DNA from: Phoronis australis
Lineage: Eukaryota; Phoronida; Phoronidae
Direction: 5' to 3'
DNA: 64,000 nucleotides
NCBI GenBank assembly: GCA_002633005.1
Contig: NMRA01000725.1
Coordinates: 1 to 64,000, forward strand
Part shown: one piece after another, positions 40,801 through 48,084 of the stretch
Layout of the letters: each line of letters opens with the position of its first letter
How positions within the stretch are numbered: the stretch's first letter is position 1
Program-made: the position numbers and the translations under genes
The notes under the pieces: model-generated
Told to the model about the DNA's origin: nothing
What the model saw: only the letters and a program-made list of their open reading frames with translations
Databases searched by the model: none

Positions 40801-43580
40801 CCAGATCTCAATGTGCCAAACCCAGGATGGCATCCTGCAGCCCAGCAGGGGGTCAGAAGGTTAGGAAACGTGCCTGTTCGCCAAAAGTTACACATGTATC
40901 ACTGGACCTTTACCTGACTGAGTGAAAACACTGATGTTGCTAAATTTTCGTGTAACCGTGTAACAGTGGTATGATCTAAGCAAGATGGGTGTGTCTGTAA
41001 TTTTGTGTTCAAAGTACGCATCTTGATTCGATCATACTTCCCCCATTTATCTTCACCTTCAAGTTCACTTGATGGTACAGTATTGGTTTACATTCCTACA
41101 CTTTCAAGAAAGACTGAGATCATAATTTCTGGTTAATGGCTCCGTTGGATTTAACATTGATGATGTTGATCCTATATGAGTTACGTTTATGCATGTCATT
41201 CTGAGATGCGCGACATTCATTGACAAAATCACTGACTACTGTCTCTACTGACCAAGGGACACATTAAGTGTTTCTTGTTGAACAATTGGTGAGACCGGTG
41301 ATGGTATCTTTTCTGATAACATGGGTTGCATATTATGTTCCTGCAATGTATAACTTGAAGGTGAAATTTATTAACTACTGTTTACTAATATTTTTTTACT
41401 AGTAATTAGTTAGCCTGCCATTTTGAATCTGTTCTTTAGCAGTATCTGCGAGTGTGCTGTCAGATTGCCTTTTACGTTTAGTATTCCAACAATCAAAACT
41501 CGGTTTAGCCATGTGATCCTTCGTCAAAAATCAATTTGTGTTGTAGCCTTCACTCATTAGTTCATTCTGCGTGTATTATTTGCTGTACAGTATTTATTTG
41601 TTTGGGTTTTTATTTTTATACAAGTCACCTATCAAAGCTGCTATGAAGCTGTCTTCTGTCAAAAAGCAAACACTTGATTTAGAACCCTCTCGACCTTAAG
41701 ACTTTTCTCGACCCATTCCATTCTCAGATTAGAAGTGATTTCTTAGCTCGGAAAGAAATGGCATTTGGTTATTGTTTGGGAGCAGGCTCACCATACAGTC
41801 ACCTACGTGGACAAGCCAGCATTGTTTTGACAAGTAAATGAAATGTCAGCTCTCTCCGTGATTAGAAATCGTTTCTAAGTTGATTATGAAACAGGTTGAG
41901 GCCAATTTGTACTGTGGTGTTGGTCCAAGTCAGAAGTTCATTTTTGACTGAAGGGGGATTAATGCATAACAGCTGTTGATCGGTTCACTGTCAGTAATAA
42001 GTCTTGTGTAACCATCATGTTTTAGGAAATATGGAATAATTTATCTTATCATTTACTTTTCTTGGTAATTTTTGACAAAACACAATTCCAGCTTTTTCCT
42101 GCTGTGTACTAATACGAGGACAGCTTCATCCAAACACATACACTTTATACCCTTTGGAATACTCAATGCTTTGTCTAATGCAATGCCTTGATCGTAACAC
42201 CAATAAACATTTTCTCACATATCTTGGTGTTGAAAGTTATGCAGTACAAACCAAAAGTATTCGGACAAAATGACGCAGAATTCCCCACTCATGATGGCTG
42301 AGCAGACGCCAAATTCATGACCAGAGCAGTCTTACTTTGTGAAGGCCAATTAACAACTATTAGTTAGGTGTCCTGATAGTTATTTTAGCTGTTAACAGAG
42401 TTGACCATCGTGATAGGGAAAAGGTGTTTTGTCTGATTACTTTTGTGTTGTATTACACCTGTGTTTTACCTGCTTCTCCTTGTTTCTCTTGGTGAGTCGC
42501 CCTTTAGTTGCCGCTCTAGTGACCTCATACCCAACACAATTTGCTTTAGTACCGTGTTGCACCTCTGTCTAACCCCGTCCTGTGCACCATGGTAAGTACC
42601 TCATTTGTCTGTCCTTTCACCGTTTAATTTCGTCATAACCTAGGCGTGGTTGTCCACACAGGCGGGCCATGAGGTGAATGGCACTTTGGAATGTAACAAT
42701 AGCTCCTAACTGACATTTTGTGTGCAAACTGGCATGAAATCTTGTCTTCGCAGACATAATAGAGTATTCTGGCAAAGTATAAATGTTAAGTCAAAATTCC
42801 AGAACTCTTTAATTTGTACTTGTTAATTTTTCAGTTTTAGATATTTATGACCCTAGAAAAATGTTGGAATTTTGCTAATTTCTGAACGTCATATCTCACT
42901 GAGAAGTGGCAGATAGGACTCATACAAAACTTTTACACAGATGTTTTATGTGCTGTTCTCGAAAGGACCTTGAGAAATTGGTTTTAAAATTTTCCACAAA
43001 AAGAGGACTTTTACGATATTTACGACAAAAAGTCCAAGAGTTTCATAAAATGACAAAATGATTTCTCAAAAAACCGTGACAGCGTTTTTGAGGTTTTGTC
43101 GAACGAAATTTTGGTATGATTGTAACTTTCTTTTTGCTAAATATTATTAAAAGACATTGTCACGTGACCCAGTTAACTGCAAATTGGTCTGAAGTGGANG
43201 CTTTCTATTTTCAGTAAAAAATATATTTTCCATGAGTCAAAGTTCATAGTTTTGTTTGTTATTTGTCGGAATGCACAAACCTGTTGATAAGGTCCTGCAT
43301 TAGCTTGATAAAATATTTTCAAATTCTTCATCTTGTTTTAGTTCTGTTATATTTTCTTATTTTCAGCTGGTATTTAACATCCCATAATAATGCCAGACCA
43401 GACCCTGGGACATATCGACGACCGTATTTTCCTCAACAACCACCAGGAGTTCTGTGTCGTGTGTGTGCTGCCAGAGAGGGTGAATGTCTACATGATTACG
43501 AGTATCAACTTGAACTAATACGTGCAGAACACCAGAGGGCGCTAGACAAAAATGCAGAGAAAGACTTGCTGTTCAGCTGA
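10804..43580 (+). CDS. LRR-containing protein, 28-exon gene model (1167 aa)
   Basis: Twenty-eight exons were joined by eye from GT..AG sites. All phases match and the total is 3504 nt with a single terminal stop. Residues about 17-145 form four to five 22-residue leucine-rich repeats of the LDLSxNxI type, ending in an LRR-cap-like segment (DCLPNVWMLDG). Residues about 145-470 are rich in predicted helix, with hydrophobic runs such as MLLLLLV. Residues about 470-1167 are mostly low-complexity (Pro/Ser/Asn) with conserved-looking islands: GDRVLLGPQ, AYKFIVSRSS, RNAQRWLGGG and a terminal charged helix. There is no signal peptide or membrane segment, so it is probably cytosolic. Scaffold-type LRR proteins of this layout are common in cilia and cytoskeleton, but that role is inference. 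I do not recognise the orthologue. The 5' end is the least certain part: the frame is open upstream to 10756, so exon 1 may be longer. Confidence 0.85.
10908..10977 (+). CDS. LRR gene exon 2
   Basis: TTTCAG acceptor and GTGAGT donor; phase 0 in, phase 1 out. It encodes VIRSRAKEPLQ and then the first repeat core, VEYLDLSSLEI. The leftover G joins TC of the next exon to give Val. Confidence 0.8.
12524..12625 (+). repeat. Fragment of the 54.9-57.3 kb inverted-repeat family
   Basis: It shares GTTACAGCCGTTTAAGTG, then AAAACAAT..CATTTTCTTGC and TCCGCCTTTT with 55120-55200 and 56690-56765, in the same order and spacing. It sits in intron 2 of the LRR gene, about 43 kb from the other copies. Confidence 0.6.
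13934..13948. repeat. Poly-G run with NN
   Basis: A G-run interrupted by two N, inside intron 2; probably a sequencing or assembly weak spot. Confidence 0.65.
16097..16224 (+). CDS. LRR gene exon 3
   Basis: TTTCAG acceptor and GTAGTC donor; phase 1 in, phase 0 out. It carries two repeats with the cores LQSLDLSSNNI and LWSIDLSNNK, spaced 22 residues apart. Confidence 0.92.
16225..18638. other. LRR gene intron 3 (2.4 kb)
   Basis: AT-rich intron with no supported feature. Confidence 0.6.
18639..18795 (+). CDS. LRR gene exon 4
   Basis: TCTCAG acceptor and GTAAGT donor; phase 0 in, phase 1 out. It continues the repeats with INNLEGLNRF, LGNLVLSNNNL and ILNLSLHGNKNLQ. Confidence 0.92.
19615..19677 (+). 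CDS. LRR gene exon 5 (LRR cap)
   Basis: TTTCAG acceptor and GTACGT donor; phase 1 in and out. It encodes RIHVVDCLPNVWMLDGRFIS, which resembles the cap that closes many LRR domains (LPxLxxLDG). Confidence 0.9.
20446..20507 (+). CDS. LRR gene exon 6
   Basis: TTTTAG acceptor and GTATGT donor; phase 1 in, phase 0 out. It encodes AERLQVEHFFSDSAFSDHPV, a charged helix after the cap. Confidence 0.88.
20776..20819. repeat. 22-bp tandem duplication in intron 6
   Basis: TTAATTTTCTTAGTATTAGG occurs twice in succession. Confidence 0.7.
21741..21818 (+). CDS. LRR gene exon 7
   Basis: CAACAG acceptor and GTGAGT donor, phase 0 both sides. It encodes RHKLKVKGFTPSNL, then KKIEVTGVFGER. Confidence 0.88.
22635..22683 (+). 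CDS. LRR gene exon 8
   Basis: CTGCAG acceptor and GTGAGG donor; phase 0 in, phase 1 out. A 49-nt exon encoding TTHLMTRFPTNGALNI. Confidence 0.85.
23596..23674 (+). CDS. LRR gene exon 9
   Basis: GTTTAG acceptor and GTAAGT donor; phase 1 in, phase 2 out. It encodes IDHRRMKYLAFNLQEDLKL, then VDRCLN. Confidence 0.88.
24023..24125 (+). CDS. LRR gene exon 10
   Basis: CAACAG acceptor and GTAAGT donor; phase 2 in, phase 0 out. It encodes a helical segment with HSPEFLESVIDNRDAEREK and the hydrophobic run MLLLLLV. Confidence 0.9.
24543..24616 (+). CDS. LRR gene exon 11
   Basis: CAACAG acceptor and GTAAGA donor; phase 0 in, phase 2 out. It encodes ASLEFALPAQLVKATLEVAK, then LDKI. Confidence 0.9.
25025..25127 (+). 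CDS. LRR gene exon 12
   Basis: TTTCAG acceptor and GTAAGT donor; phase 2 in, phase 0 out. It encodes NASTIELFLLPKRWRCMLA, then CVLLGAVKLDRDKEI. Confidence 0.9.
25759..25874 (+). CDS. LRR gene exon 13
   Basis: TTGCAG acceptor and GTAAGG donor; phase 0 in, phase 2 out. It encodes EGGLYSRLYLCLYHIVSELA and continues to ENYQPTNP. Confidence 0.9.
26646..26737 (+). CDS. LRR gene exon 14
   Basis: TTGTAG acceptor and GTCAGC donor; phase 2 in, phase 1 out. It encodes YKDYRCLLASEIVQLLCIVP, then TFYQYLTHDT. Confidence 0.9.
26791..26830. repeat. 19-20-bp tandem duplication in intron 14
   Basis: AATACCATTTAATATTGTTT is followed by AATACCATTTGATATTGTTG. Confidence 0.65.
27575..27789 (+). CDS. LRR gene exon 15
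   Basis: TTTCAG acceptor and GTAATA donor; phase 1 in, phase 0 out. A 215-nt exon ending the helical middle: VMNLVCLATDDYEIIDKVS, IKAMYETIGDFVLKKSQDN. The reading turns Pro/Ser-rich at PPPASLK. Confidence 0.92.
28119..28260 (+). CDS. LRR gene exon 16
   Basis: TTACAG acceptor and GTAAGT donor; phase 0 in, phase 1 out. A basic, Pro-rich linker: RALPRRPQSSPVHRAVYH, then PPRVVPIKVVKQRAP. The reading one base away is also open but breaks both splice phases. Confidence 0.88.
28261..30479. other. LRR gene intron 16 (2.2 kb)
   Basis: Contains the MITE at 28574-28838 and, near 29240 and 29660-29700, scraps that resemble its terminal and sub-terminal sequence. No exon seen. Confidence 0.6.
28574..28838. 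mobile_element. Tc1/mariner-like MITE (265 bp) in intron 16
   Basis: It begins CAGTACATGACAAAAGTA and ends with the inverted counterpart (..TACTTTAATTTGTTAGTACTG). TA lies on both sides (28572-28573, 28839-28840), as expected for a Tc1/mariner TA target duplication. No open frame. Confidence 0.65.
30480..30578 (+). CDS. LRR gene exon 17
   Basis: TTTCAG acceptor and GTATGA donor; phase 1 in and out. It encodes LGDRVLLGPQNEAKIISLPE, then QDIALVQIDILP. The pattern suggests a short beta-rich segment. Confidence 0.9.
30895..31012 (+). CDS. LRR gene exon 18
   Basis: TTTCAG acceptor and GTACTG donor; phase 1 in, phase 2 out. It encodes NFRYVDLTTIEWDAASSFW, then RPKGSVGD. Confidence 0.9.
31772..31904 (+). 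CDS. LRR gene exon 19
   Basis: TTTTAG acceptor and GTGAGT donor; phase 2 in, phase 0 out. A Ser/Pro/Gly-rich linker: ITFDTSGTSGQPGPLAA, then SPRSPLEDQPQMEMS. Confidence 0.88.
32463..32516. repeat. 18-bp tandem repeat in intron 19
   Basis: Three units of about AAGGCTGTCAATCGTTGT, ending about 50 bases before exon 20. Confidence 0.7.
32568..32780 (+). CDS. LRR gene exon 20
   Basis: TTAAAG acceptor and GTGGGT donor, phase 0 both sides. An island of 71 codons with conserved-looking sequence: SRLLCEKLDIQLGIHQGTMV, MSLAEEEKVKDMVSRNN. Confidence 0.92.
33346..33462 (+). CDS. LRR gene exon 21
   Basis: TCACAG acceptor and GTTAGT donor, phase 0 both sides. Acidic start (EEPLDDEDSYD), then YDTINAAVQSFTGQPP. 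Confidence 0.88.
34356..34429 (+). CDS. LRR gene exon 22
   Basis: TTGCAG acceptor and GTAGGC donor; phase 0 in, phase 2 out. It encodes KVTPSSGVVSPVVICPTKG. Confidence 0.8.
34461..34512. repeat. 52-bp near-perfect palindrome in intron 22
   Basis: Two 26-bp arms without a spacer, starting ATACTGAATCAC and ending GTGATTCAGTAT; only two positions fail to pair. It lies 31 bases after the exon 22 donor. Confidence 0.75.
35252..35683 (+). CDS. LRR gene exon 23 (Asn-rich)
   Basis: TTGCAG acceptor and GTAGGT donor; phase 2 in and out. The longest exon at 432 nt. It opens with an Asn-rich tract of AAC codons (about 35273-35320), followed by an acidic stretch (DDDQDSLCSADDPELGD) and a Ser/Pro/Arg-rich tail. 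It is low-complexity and probably disordered. Confidence 0.88.
36185..36348 (+). CDS. LRR gene exon 24
   Basis: TGTTAG acceptor and GTAAGT donor; phase 2 in, phase 1 out. It encodes RPISAVTAYKFIVSRSSIQ, then EDDITAYQKQRTEAWKRSS, a conserved-looking basic/helical island. Confidence 0.88.
37898..37915 (+). CDS. LRR gene micro-exon 25
   Basis: An 18-nt exon between GGCAG and GTACGT; phase 1 in and out, encoding KENEP after a split Asn codon. Its length is a multiple of three, so the model also works without it. It was chosen because both splice sites fit and the phase matches. Confidence 0.45.
37991..38003 (-). promoter_or_regulatory. DR1 nuclear-receptor-type motif in intron 25
   Basis: A third exact TGACCTTTGACCT, in the LRR gene intron, outside the tandem array. 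A sequence match only. Confidence 0.3.
39813..40076 (+). CDS. LRR gene exon 26
   Basis: TTTTAG acceptor and GTAAGA donor; phase 1 in and out. A Pro-rich start (PPSTPPPQRPSSPEN) is followed by a conserved-looking block: FSLQFRNAQRWLGGGRDLY, HVPGWREGLDSS, VTPSSLYFEEFA. Confidence 0.9.
40751..40859 (+). CDS. LRR gene exon 27
   Basis: TTCTAG acceptor; phase 1 in. It encodes GIDRRSFQHMLNISTPDLN, then NPGWHPAAQQGVR. The donor GTTAGG is weak but gives phase 2, which fits the last exon exactly. Confidence 0.82.
40860..43366. other. LRR gene intron 27 (2.5 kb)
   Basis: Contains the MITE at 42242-42455, a candidate cassette exon ending at 42591 and an N at 43199. Confidence 0.55.
42242..42455. mobile_element. 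Tc1/mariner-like MITE in intron 27
   Basis: Left end CAGTACAAACCAAAAGTA and right end the complement of AACACAAAAGTAATCAGAC. The inner segment GACAAAATGxxxCAxAATTCCCCA is shared with the copy at 28574-28838 in inverted form. The flanking TA is not clear. Confidence 0.55.
43367..43580 (+). CDS. LRR gene exon 28 (terminal)
   Basis: TTTCAG acceptor; phase 2 in; stop TGA at 43578-43580. It encodes WYLTSHNNARPDPGTYRRPY, a short Cys-containing patch (CRVCAAREGEC) and a final charged helix ending KDLLFS. I see no AATAAA in the following kilobase, so the poly(A) site is not placed. Confidence 0.9.
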
Positions 43581-44752
43581 TTGTGAATCATAATTTTTAT
43601 TCAATCATCTGATCATGTGCTGACACTGTGTCCTGGCAAGTAGCGTAACATGCGTGCACTCGGGGGGGGGGTGGTCTCGGGAGGCCCCCCATTTGGCAAA
43701 GTGGGCAAAAAGTCTGCTTCAGAGATACAAAATCTCCGAAAAAAGTAGAAAAGGTGACAAAAGTCCACTAAAAACGCTAGAACTACCAAAATTCTCCTAA
43801 TGCACAATTCACTGTAGTTCTGAAAGTACCCTGTGAGTCTTAGTAGGCTGGGTTTTTGCATGTCTAAATAACTATTGTGGTGGGACCCGTGCATGCCAGC
43901 TGTCTGTCTGTTTTGGTTTTGCATTTCCGAGGAATTATTTAAAGTTTTGAAATAGGTCAGTTAACTCTTCTAGACAGTTTTCCACAAACTGACTGTGACC
44001 CAGTTGGCACACATAGTGTGTTAGATCATCTCAGACGTGTTTTACTTTAATTTGAAGTGCCGCTGTTTGGATTATCATAAGCACGTGTACTTTCACTTTC
44101 AACGGTCCCTCCTTAGGCATTGGCCTGTCCTGAAGCATCGCTGTCCTTATGCATTGTACTTAATGAAAGGTTGCTACTCCTGTAAATGCTCAACACTGGC
44201 AGCAACCTCAAAATTATTGTACTCCCTCTATCTAGATTATACAATGTAGAAGGTAGGTGGAATATCACTGTGGCCCATTTCTTTTTACTTTATACTGCAG
44301 TATAACCTTGCTTTCTTGTCAAGGAAGGTTCCATAACCCACCAATAAGTTATTACACGTTTCTGTTCACAGCTGCTAGTGAGACTGAATGTTTTGTGGTA
44401 TCAAACGTTTTGAGTAGATAGCTAAGGCAAACTATGTTCTGGTGTTTTTACTCAGTTTTCAAATAGTCAGTTTCAAATATTTTACATTTCGTTTAGATGT
44501 TGATTGTTCTCTGGGAAGTATATGTTTCACCGTTATTGCTGATATTGATATGGATATTACAGTGATGTTGATATTTTGCAACAAATAGATAATTATATAT
44601 ATATATATATTTATATATAGTTGTGTGCCAAATGTCGAATTGGATCAATTGCTCAACAAGGTGGGTTAATATTCATGAGTGAGAATATGTGCTTAGGAGG
44701 TGTTATTTAGCTAGCCAGCCAGGTGGATATGACCCAATGTCGAAGTTTAGCA
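43581..44752. other. 3' flank of the LRR gene
   Basis: No AATAAA in the first kilobase after the stop. There is a G-run followed by a C-run near 43662-43690. Probably the 3' untranslated region at first; its end is not defined. Confidence 0.4.
44593..44619. repeat. AT dinucleotide microsatellite
   Basis: A (TA)n run with one interruption. Confidence 0.8.
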
Positions 44753-45055
44753 AGGGTATGCTCTGTGATAAATTCATAGCATTGTACCTACTTCAGAAAT
44801 ATATGTGCTTTTGAAATCATCAGCAGTAAATTGGTTCATTTACATTTTTGTTTCTGTCGAATTAAAGCTAGGGTATGCTCTGTGATGAATTCATAGCATT
44901 GTACCTAGTTCACGAATATCTGTGCTTTTGAAACAATCAGCAGTAAATTGGTATTTTTGCGTTTTTGTTTCCCTATTGAAGTAAAGCTAGGGTTTGCTCT
45001 GTGATAACTTAATAGCACTGTACTTAGTTCACAAATGTTTGTGCTTTTGAAACGG
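44753..45055. repeat. ~118-bp tandem repeat, about 2.6 units
   Basis: AGGGTATGCTCTGTGAT and its variants start at 44753, 44870 and 44989. Each unit includes CATAGCATTGTACCTA-like and TGTGCTTTTGAAA segments. Confidence 0.75.
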
Positions 45056-45539
45056 ATGCATTTTTACATTATTTGCTTCTGTCACAGGATTAACAGAATG
45101 TGTTAAACAAAAGGTTGGGCTGGTGATGACTGGTCACGTGGTACCATATTAGTTGTATGACTGCTGATAACCTCGTAGCTTGTGTGTATTGGTAATTGGC
45201 CTATCGCAAGCTCCCCCTTGAGAAATGTCGTGTGACACCCCACAAACAAACAATAAGTTTTACCCGACAATGTGTTGCTCCCCATCTCCCACTCCCTCCC
45301 CTCCCCATTTTCAAAAAATGTGTGTTCATTCACCATGTGTAACTATAGTCCCGTTGCGTACAAGCCCCATTTTCCCCAAAAAACTCGTACGTGGTGACGG
45401 ATGCTTGTAAATAGTGTTCTGAAACAAGTAGGCCTAGGTCTATCAACAAATCTTTGGTCAGTAAAAATGATGGCCGTCTCTCTGCTCAAATGCATGCACT
45501 CTACTACTAAAGCAGTACAAAAAAGCATAAAATAGAAAC

Positions 45540-45545
45540 TTTATT
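45540..45545 (-). promoter_or_regulatory. Poly(A) signal AATAAA
   Basis: AATAAA on the minus strand, 41 bases downstream of the TAA at 45586; a second AATAAA overlaps the stop region (45586-45581). It supports the minus-strand terminal exon. Confidence 0.45.
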
Positions 45546-45585
45546 CAATTTAACTACAAATCAGTCACAATTTCAGAAAGTTTAT

Positions 45586-45913
45586 TTATCGATTGGATAC
45601 TCCCATGTGGATGCCGCTTTCCCCTTGTGCAAGCAACTGGTTGCTAGTTGGGTCTTGCACGTAATACGGTGGATAAACGCGTAGTTGAAGATATTGTGGG
45701 CCCTTTGGATGGGCTTGGTGTCGTGATATCCACGAATATCCCTTGTGGACAACTTTGATGACTGAAGTGTCCTCAAAATTATTTTTGAATGGCATGTTCA
45801 CATTCAAAGGCGCTGTGATGTCTGTCTTCATGTCAAAAGGAACGTCACGCTCTAACTTGCCATTCGTGGCATAGATCACCTCGACATGGGAATTGAAATT
45901 CTTCGGTTCGCCG
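45586..45913 (-). CDS. 3' terminal exon of an unidentified gene
   Basis: An open reading of about 109 codons entered in phase 2 after an ATCACAG acceptor (AG at 45914-45915), ending in TAA at 45586. Residue composition looks like a real globular protein (KNFNSHVEVIYATNGKLE, VVHKGYSWISRHQAHPK, LRVYPPYYVQDPTSNQ) and not like translated repeat. An AATAAA lies 41 bases past the stop. I found no upstream exons in 45.9-48 kb and do not recognise the family. It could also be a gene fragment or pseudogene. Confidence 0.45.
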
Positions 45914-46839
45914 CTGTGATTTTCACTCCAGTTATTATATTATAGATAGTGACACGAGCTCATGGTTCATTTTCCCTACTTTTAAAACTAAATAAACACT
46001 GACTAGAATATCATGCTACCACAACAAAACTACTCAGCAGTACTCAAGTTAATACAACTGACAAATTCCCTTGGCTGTCCTCAACTGCTTCGCTGGCGGC
46101 CTTTTAAAACCCATTTCATTGTTTCCTCCACCTGATGTGCATCACCACACTGGGAAAGTTTCTTTTCTTGACAGTATCCTTAGAGCAAGGCTAGGGATGG
46201 TGTTCATTTTACCCTTCCTGGGCTTTCAATGCCCTTCGTGACAACTGTCCTAAGGGTTACTTCCACAGAAGGTTTATACATAGCACGACACTCAGGTGGG
46301 TGATTTCTCACCAACAAAAGGGTATCCTATCAGTCTAGCAAAATTCTGGGAGTTACAAATTGCAAGGGGTACAATATTTACTATAAAAGGGTTTTCAATA
46401 CAATATTTGTAGTTTTACATGTTCGTTTATGACAACATGATATCACCGGGCACTTAAGTTTGAGGGGTTAAAACAATGTGTCCAGGAATTACTACAACGG
46501 GGTTACGTTTGTGGAATTAAACCTGACAAAAGGGCTACATTGACTTCCCAACTTCGGACCACACACGTTACTGAATCCTAAGCAATCGGAAAATTTGGAA
46601 GTCCACAGTCTAAATATGGATTTCGTTTGTCTAAGCCTAAACCTAAAACCGCTGGCTAAGGACTTCAGTTTCTACTGTACCAGACGACGAATTTCAATTG
46701 ATGAAATTGTGTTCAAACGGTGAAAGTGGTGAAAAACGTGAAACTAGAAGGATTATTATCAAGATGTGACAATAATAGACAGCGCGTGCGTTATAATGGA
46801 ATTGATATAGGTAATTATTGACAGCAACCCGTTTACCAA
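45914..46839. other. No supported feature
   Basis: Searched on the minus strand for exons upstream of 45913; none with matching phase and sequence quality was found. Confidence 0.4.
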
Positions 46840-47195
46840 GGTTAAAAGAGAATTCTTTAAAACTGAAGGAGAAATTACATTTCGATAATTTGATAACCTT
46901 TGCACTAAATGACCCTTTCGGGTGCATTATATATGAGCCCTCAGGAGGAATAAGTGTAAACTCCATGAAAAGTGTGGTTAATGCTAATAATCCGGCAGAG
47001 ATGTCTTACTATAAGCGATTTAGAATACAAGTTGAAAAAGTCAAATTGTCAGAAGAAAAATGCACCTATAATGACCCCATGGTGGGACCAAATGACCTGA
47101 AACCTTAGTTAGAATTGAAACTCAGTTACATATTCTAAGCAGATACATGTATGTGAATTTGAAATGTCTAGCTCAAAATTTTTGTTTGCACTCAA

Positions 47196-47208
47196 TGACC
47201 TTTGACCT
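47196..47208 (-). promoter_or_regulatory. DR1 nuclear-receptor-type motif
   Basis: TGACCTTTGACCT is the exact complement of the DR1 consensus AGGTCAAAGGTCA bound by RXR/HNF4-class receptors. It lies in a repeat unit; function is not shown. Confidence 0.35.
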
Positions 47209-47848
47209 ATTGTTTCTAACTGGATTATCTGATTGCTTAGTCAAGTAGTGTATTTAATTGGCTCGTATGCTTACACCTGTTAGCTGAAAGTGAAGAGAAT
47301 TCCTTGAAATATGTAGAAGTACCATTTTGAACATTAGATGACCTTTGCACTAAGTGACCCTTTCCGATGCATTATATGCCTCTTTACTAGAGTTGCTGCA
47401 AAGTCCGTGAAAAGTGTGTTTAATATGCTGACAATCACGGACTACTTCGCCAATGAAAAGGTACGCAAAAATTTCAGAAAAAAATGCACCCAATGACTCC
47501 ATGGTTGCACCAAATGACCTGAAAATTTAGAATTGGAACTCAATTACATGTACCAAGCAGATATGTGAATTTGAAGTGTCTAACTCAAAATCTTAGTTTG
47601 CACTCAATAATACCCTTTGACCTAGTGTTTCTGATTGGATCGATTGCGTAATACAGTAAAGTATTTGATTGGCGTGTACGCTTACATGTACGTCTGTCAG
47701 CTGAAATTGAAGAGAATGCCTTAAAAATATAGGAAAAATAACATTTTGAATATTAGATGACCTTTGCACTAATCAACTCTATATGGTGCTTTATCAACCT
47801 CTTAGCAGAATTTGAAGAATCTAGCTCAAAACCTTAGTTTGCACCTCG

Positions 47849-47861
47849 TGACCTTTGACCT
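47849..47861 (-). promoter_or_regulatory. DR1 nuclear-receptor-type motif
   Basis: The same exact 13-mer in the next-but-one repeat unit; the intervening unit has a degenerate version near 47611. Confidence 0.35.
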
Positions 47862-48084
47862 GTTTAACTTGATTCGACGGCCTGATTACTTAGAGAAGTG
47901 TTTTTAAATCGCCACGGTCTTGTTAACTAACACCTGTTCACCTAATTTGAAGAGGAAACCTTTGAAACTGAAGGAGTATCATTTTGAAAATTATATGAGC
48001 TTTGCACCAAATTACCTTTTCCGTCGCTTTATGGGATATGATTATATAATGAATCAAAATTTATGTACTGCAACCTTTTTTCAT

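Larger units (their letters stand above)
46840..48084. repeat. Diverged ~420-bp tandem repeat array, left part
   Basis: The phrase CCTTTGCACTAA and its variants recur at about 46890, 47340, 47760 and 47998; TGCACCxAATGAC recurs at 47061 and 47484. Periods are about 420-450 bp, with one shortened unit. Each unit also has a GAATTTGAAxTGTCTAxCTC segment followed by GACCTTTGACC. The array is cut by the THAP fold-back element and resumes at 49560. Confidence 0.7.
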
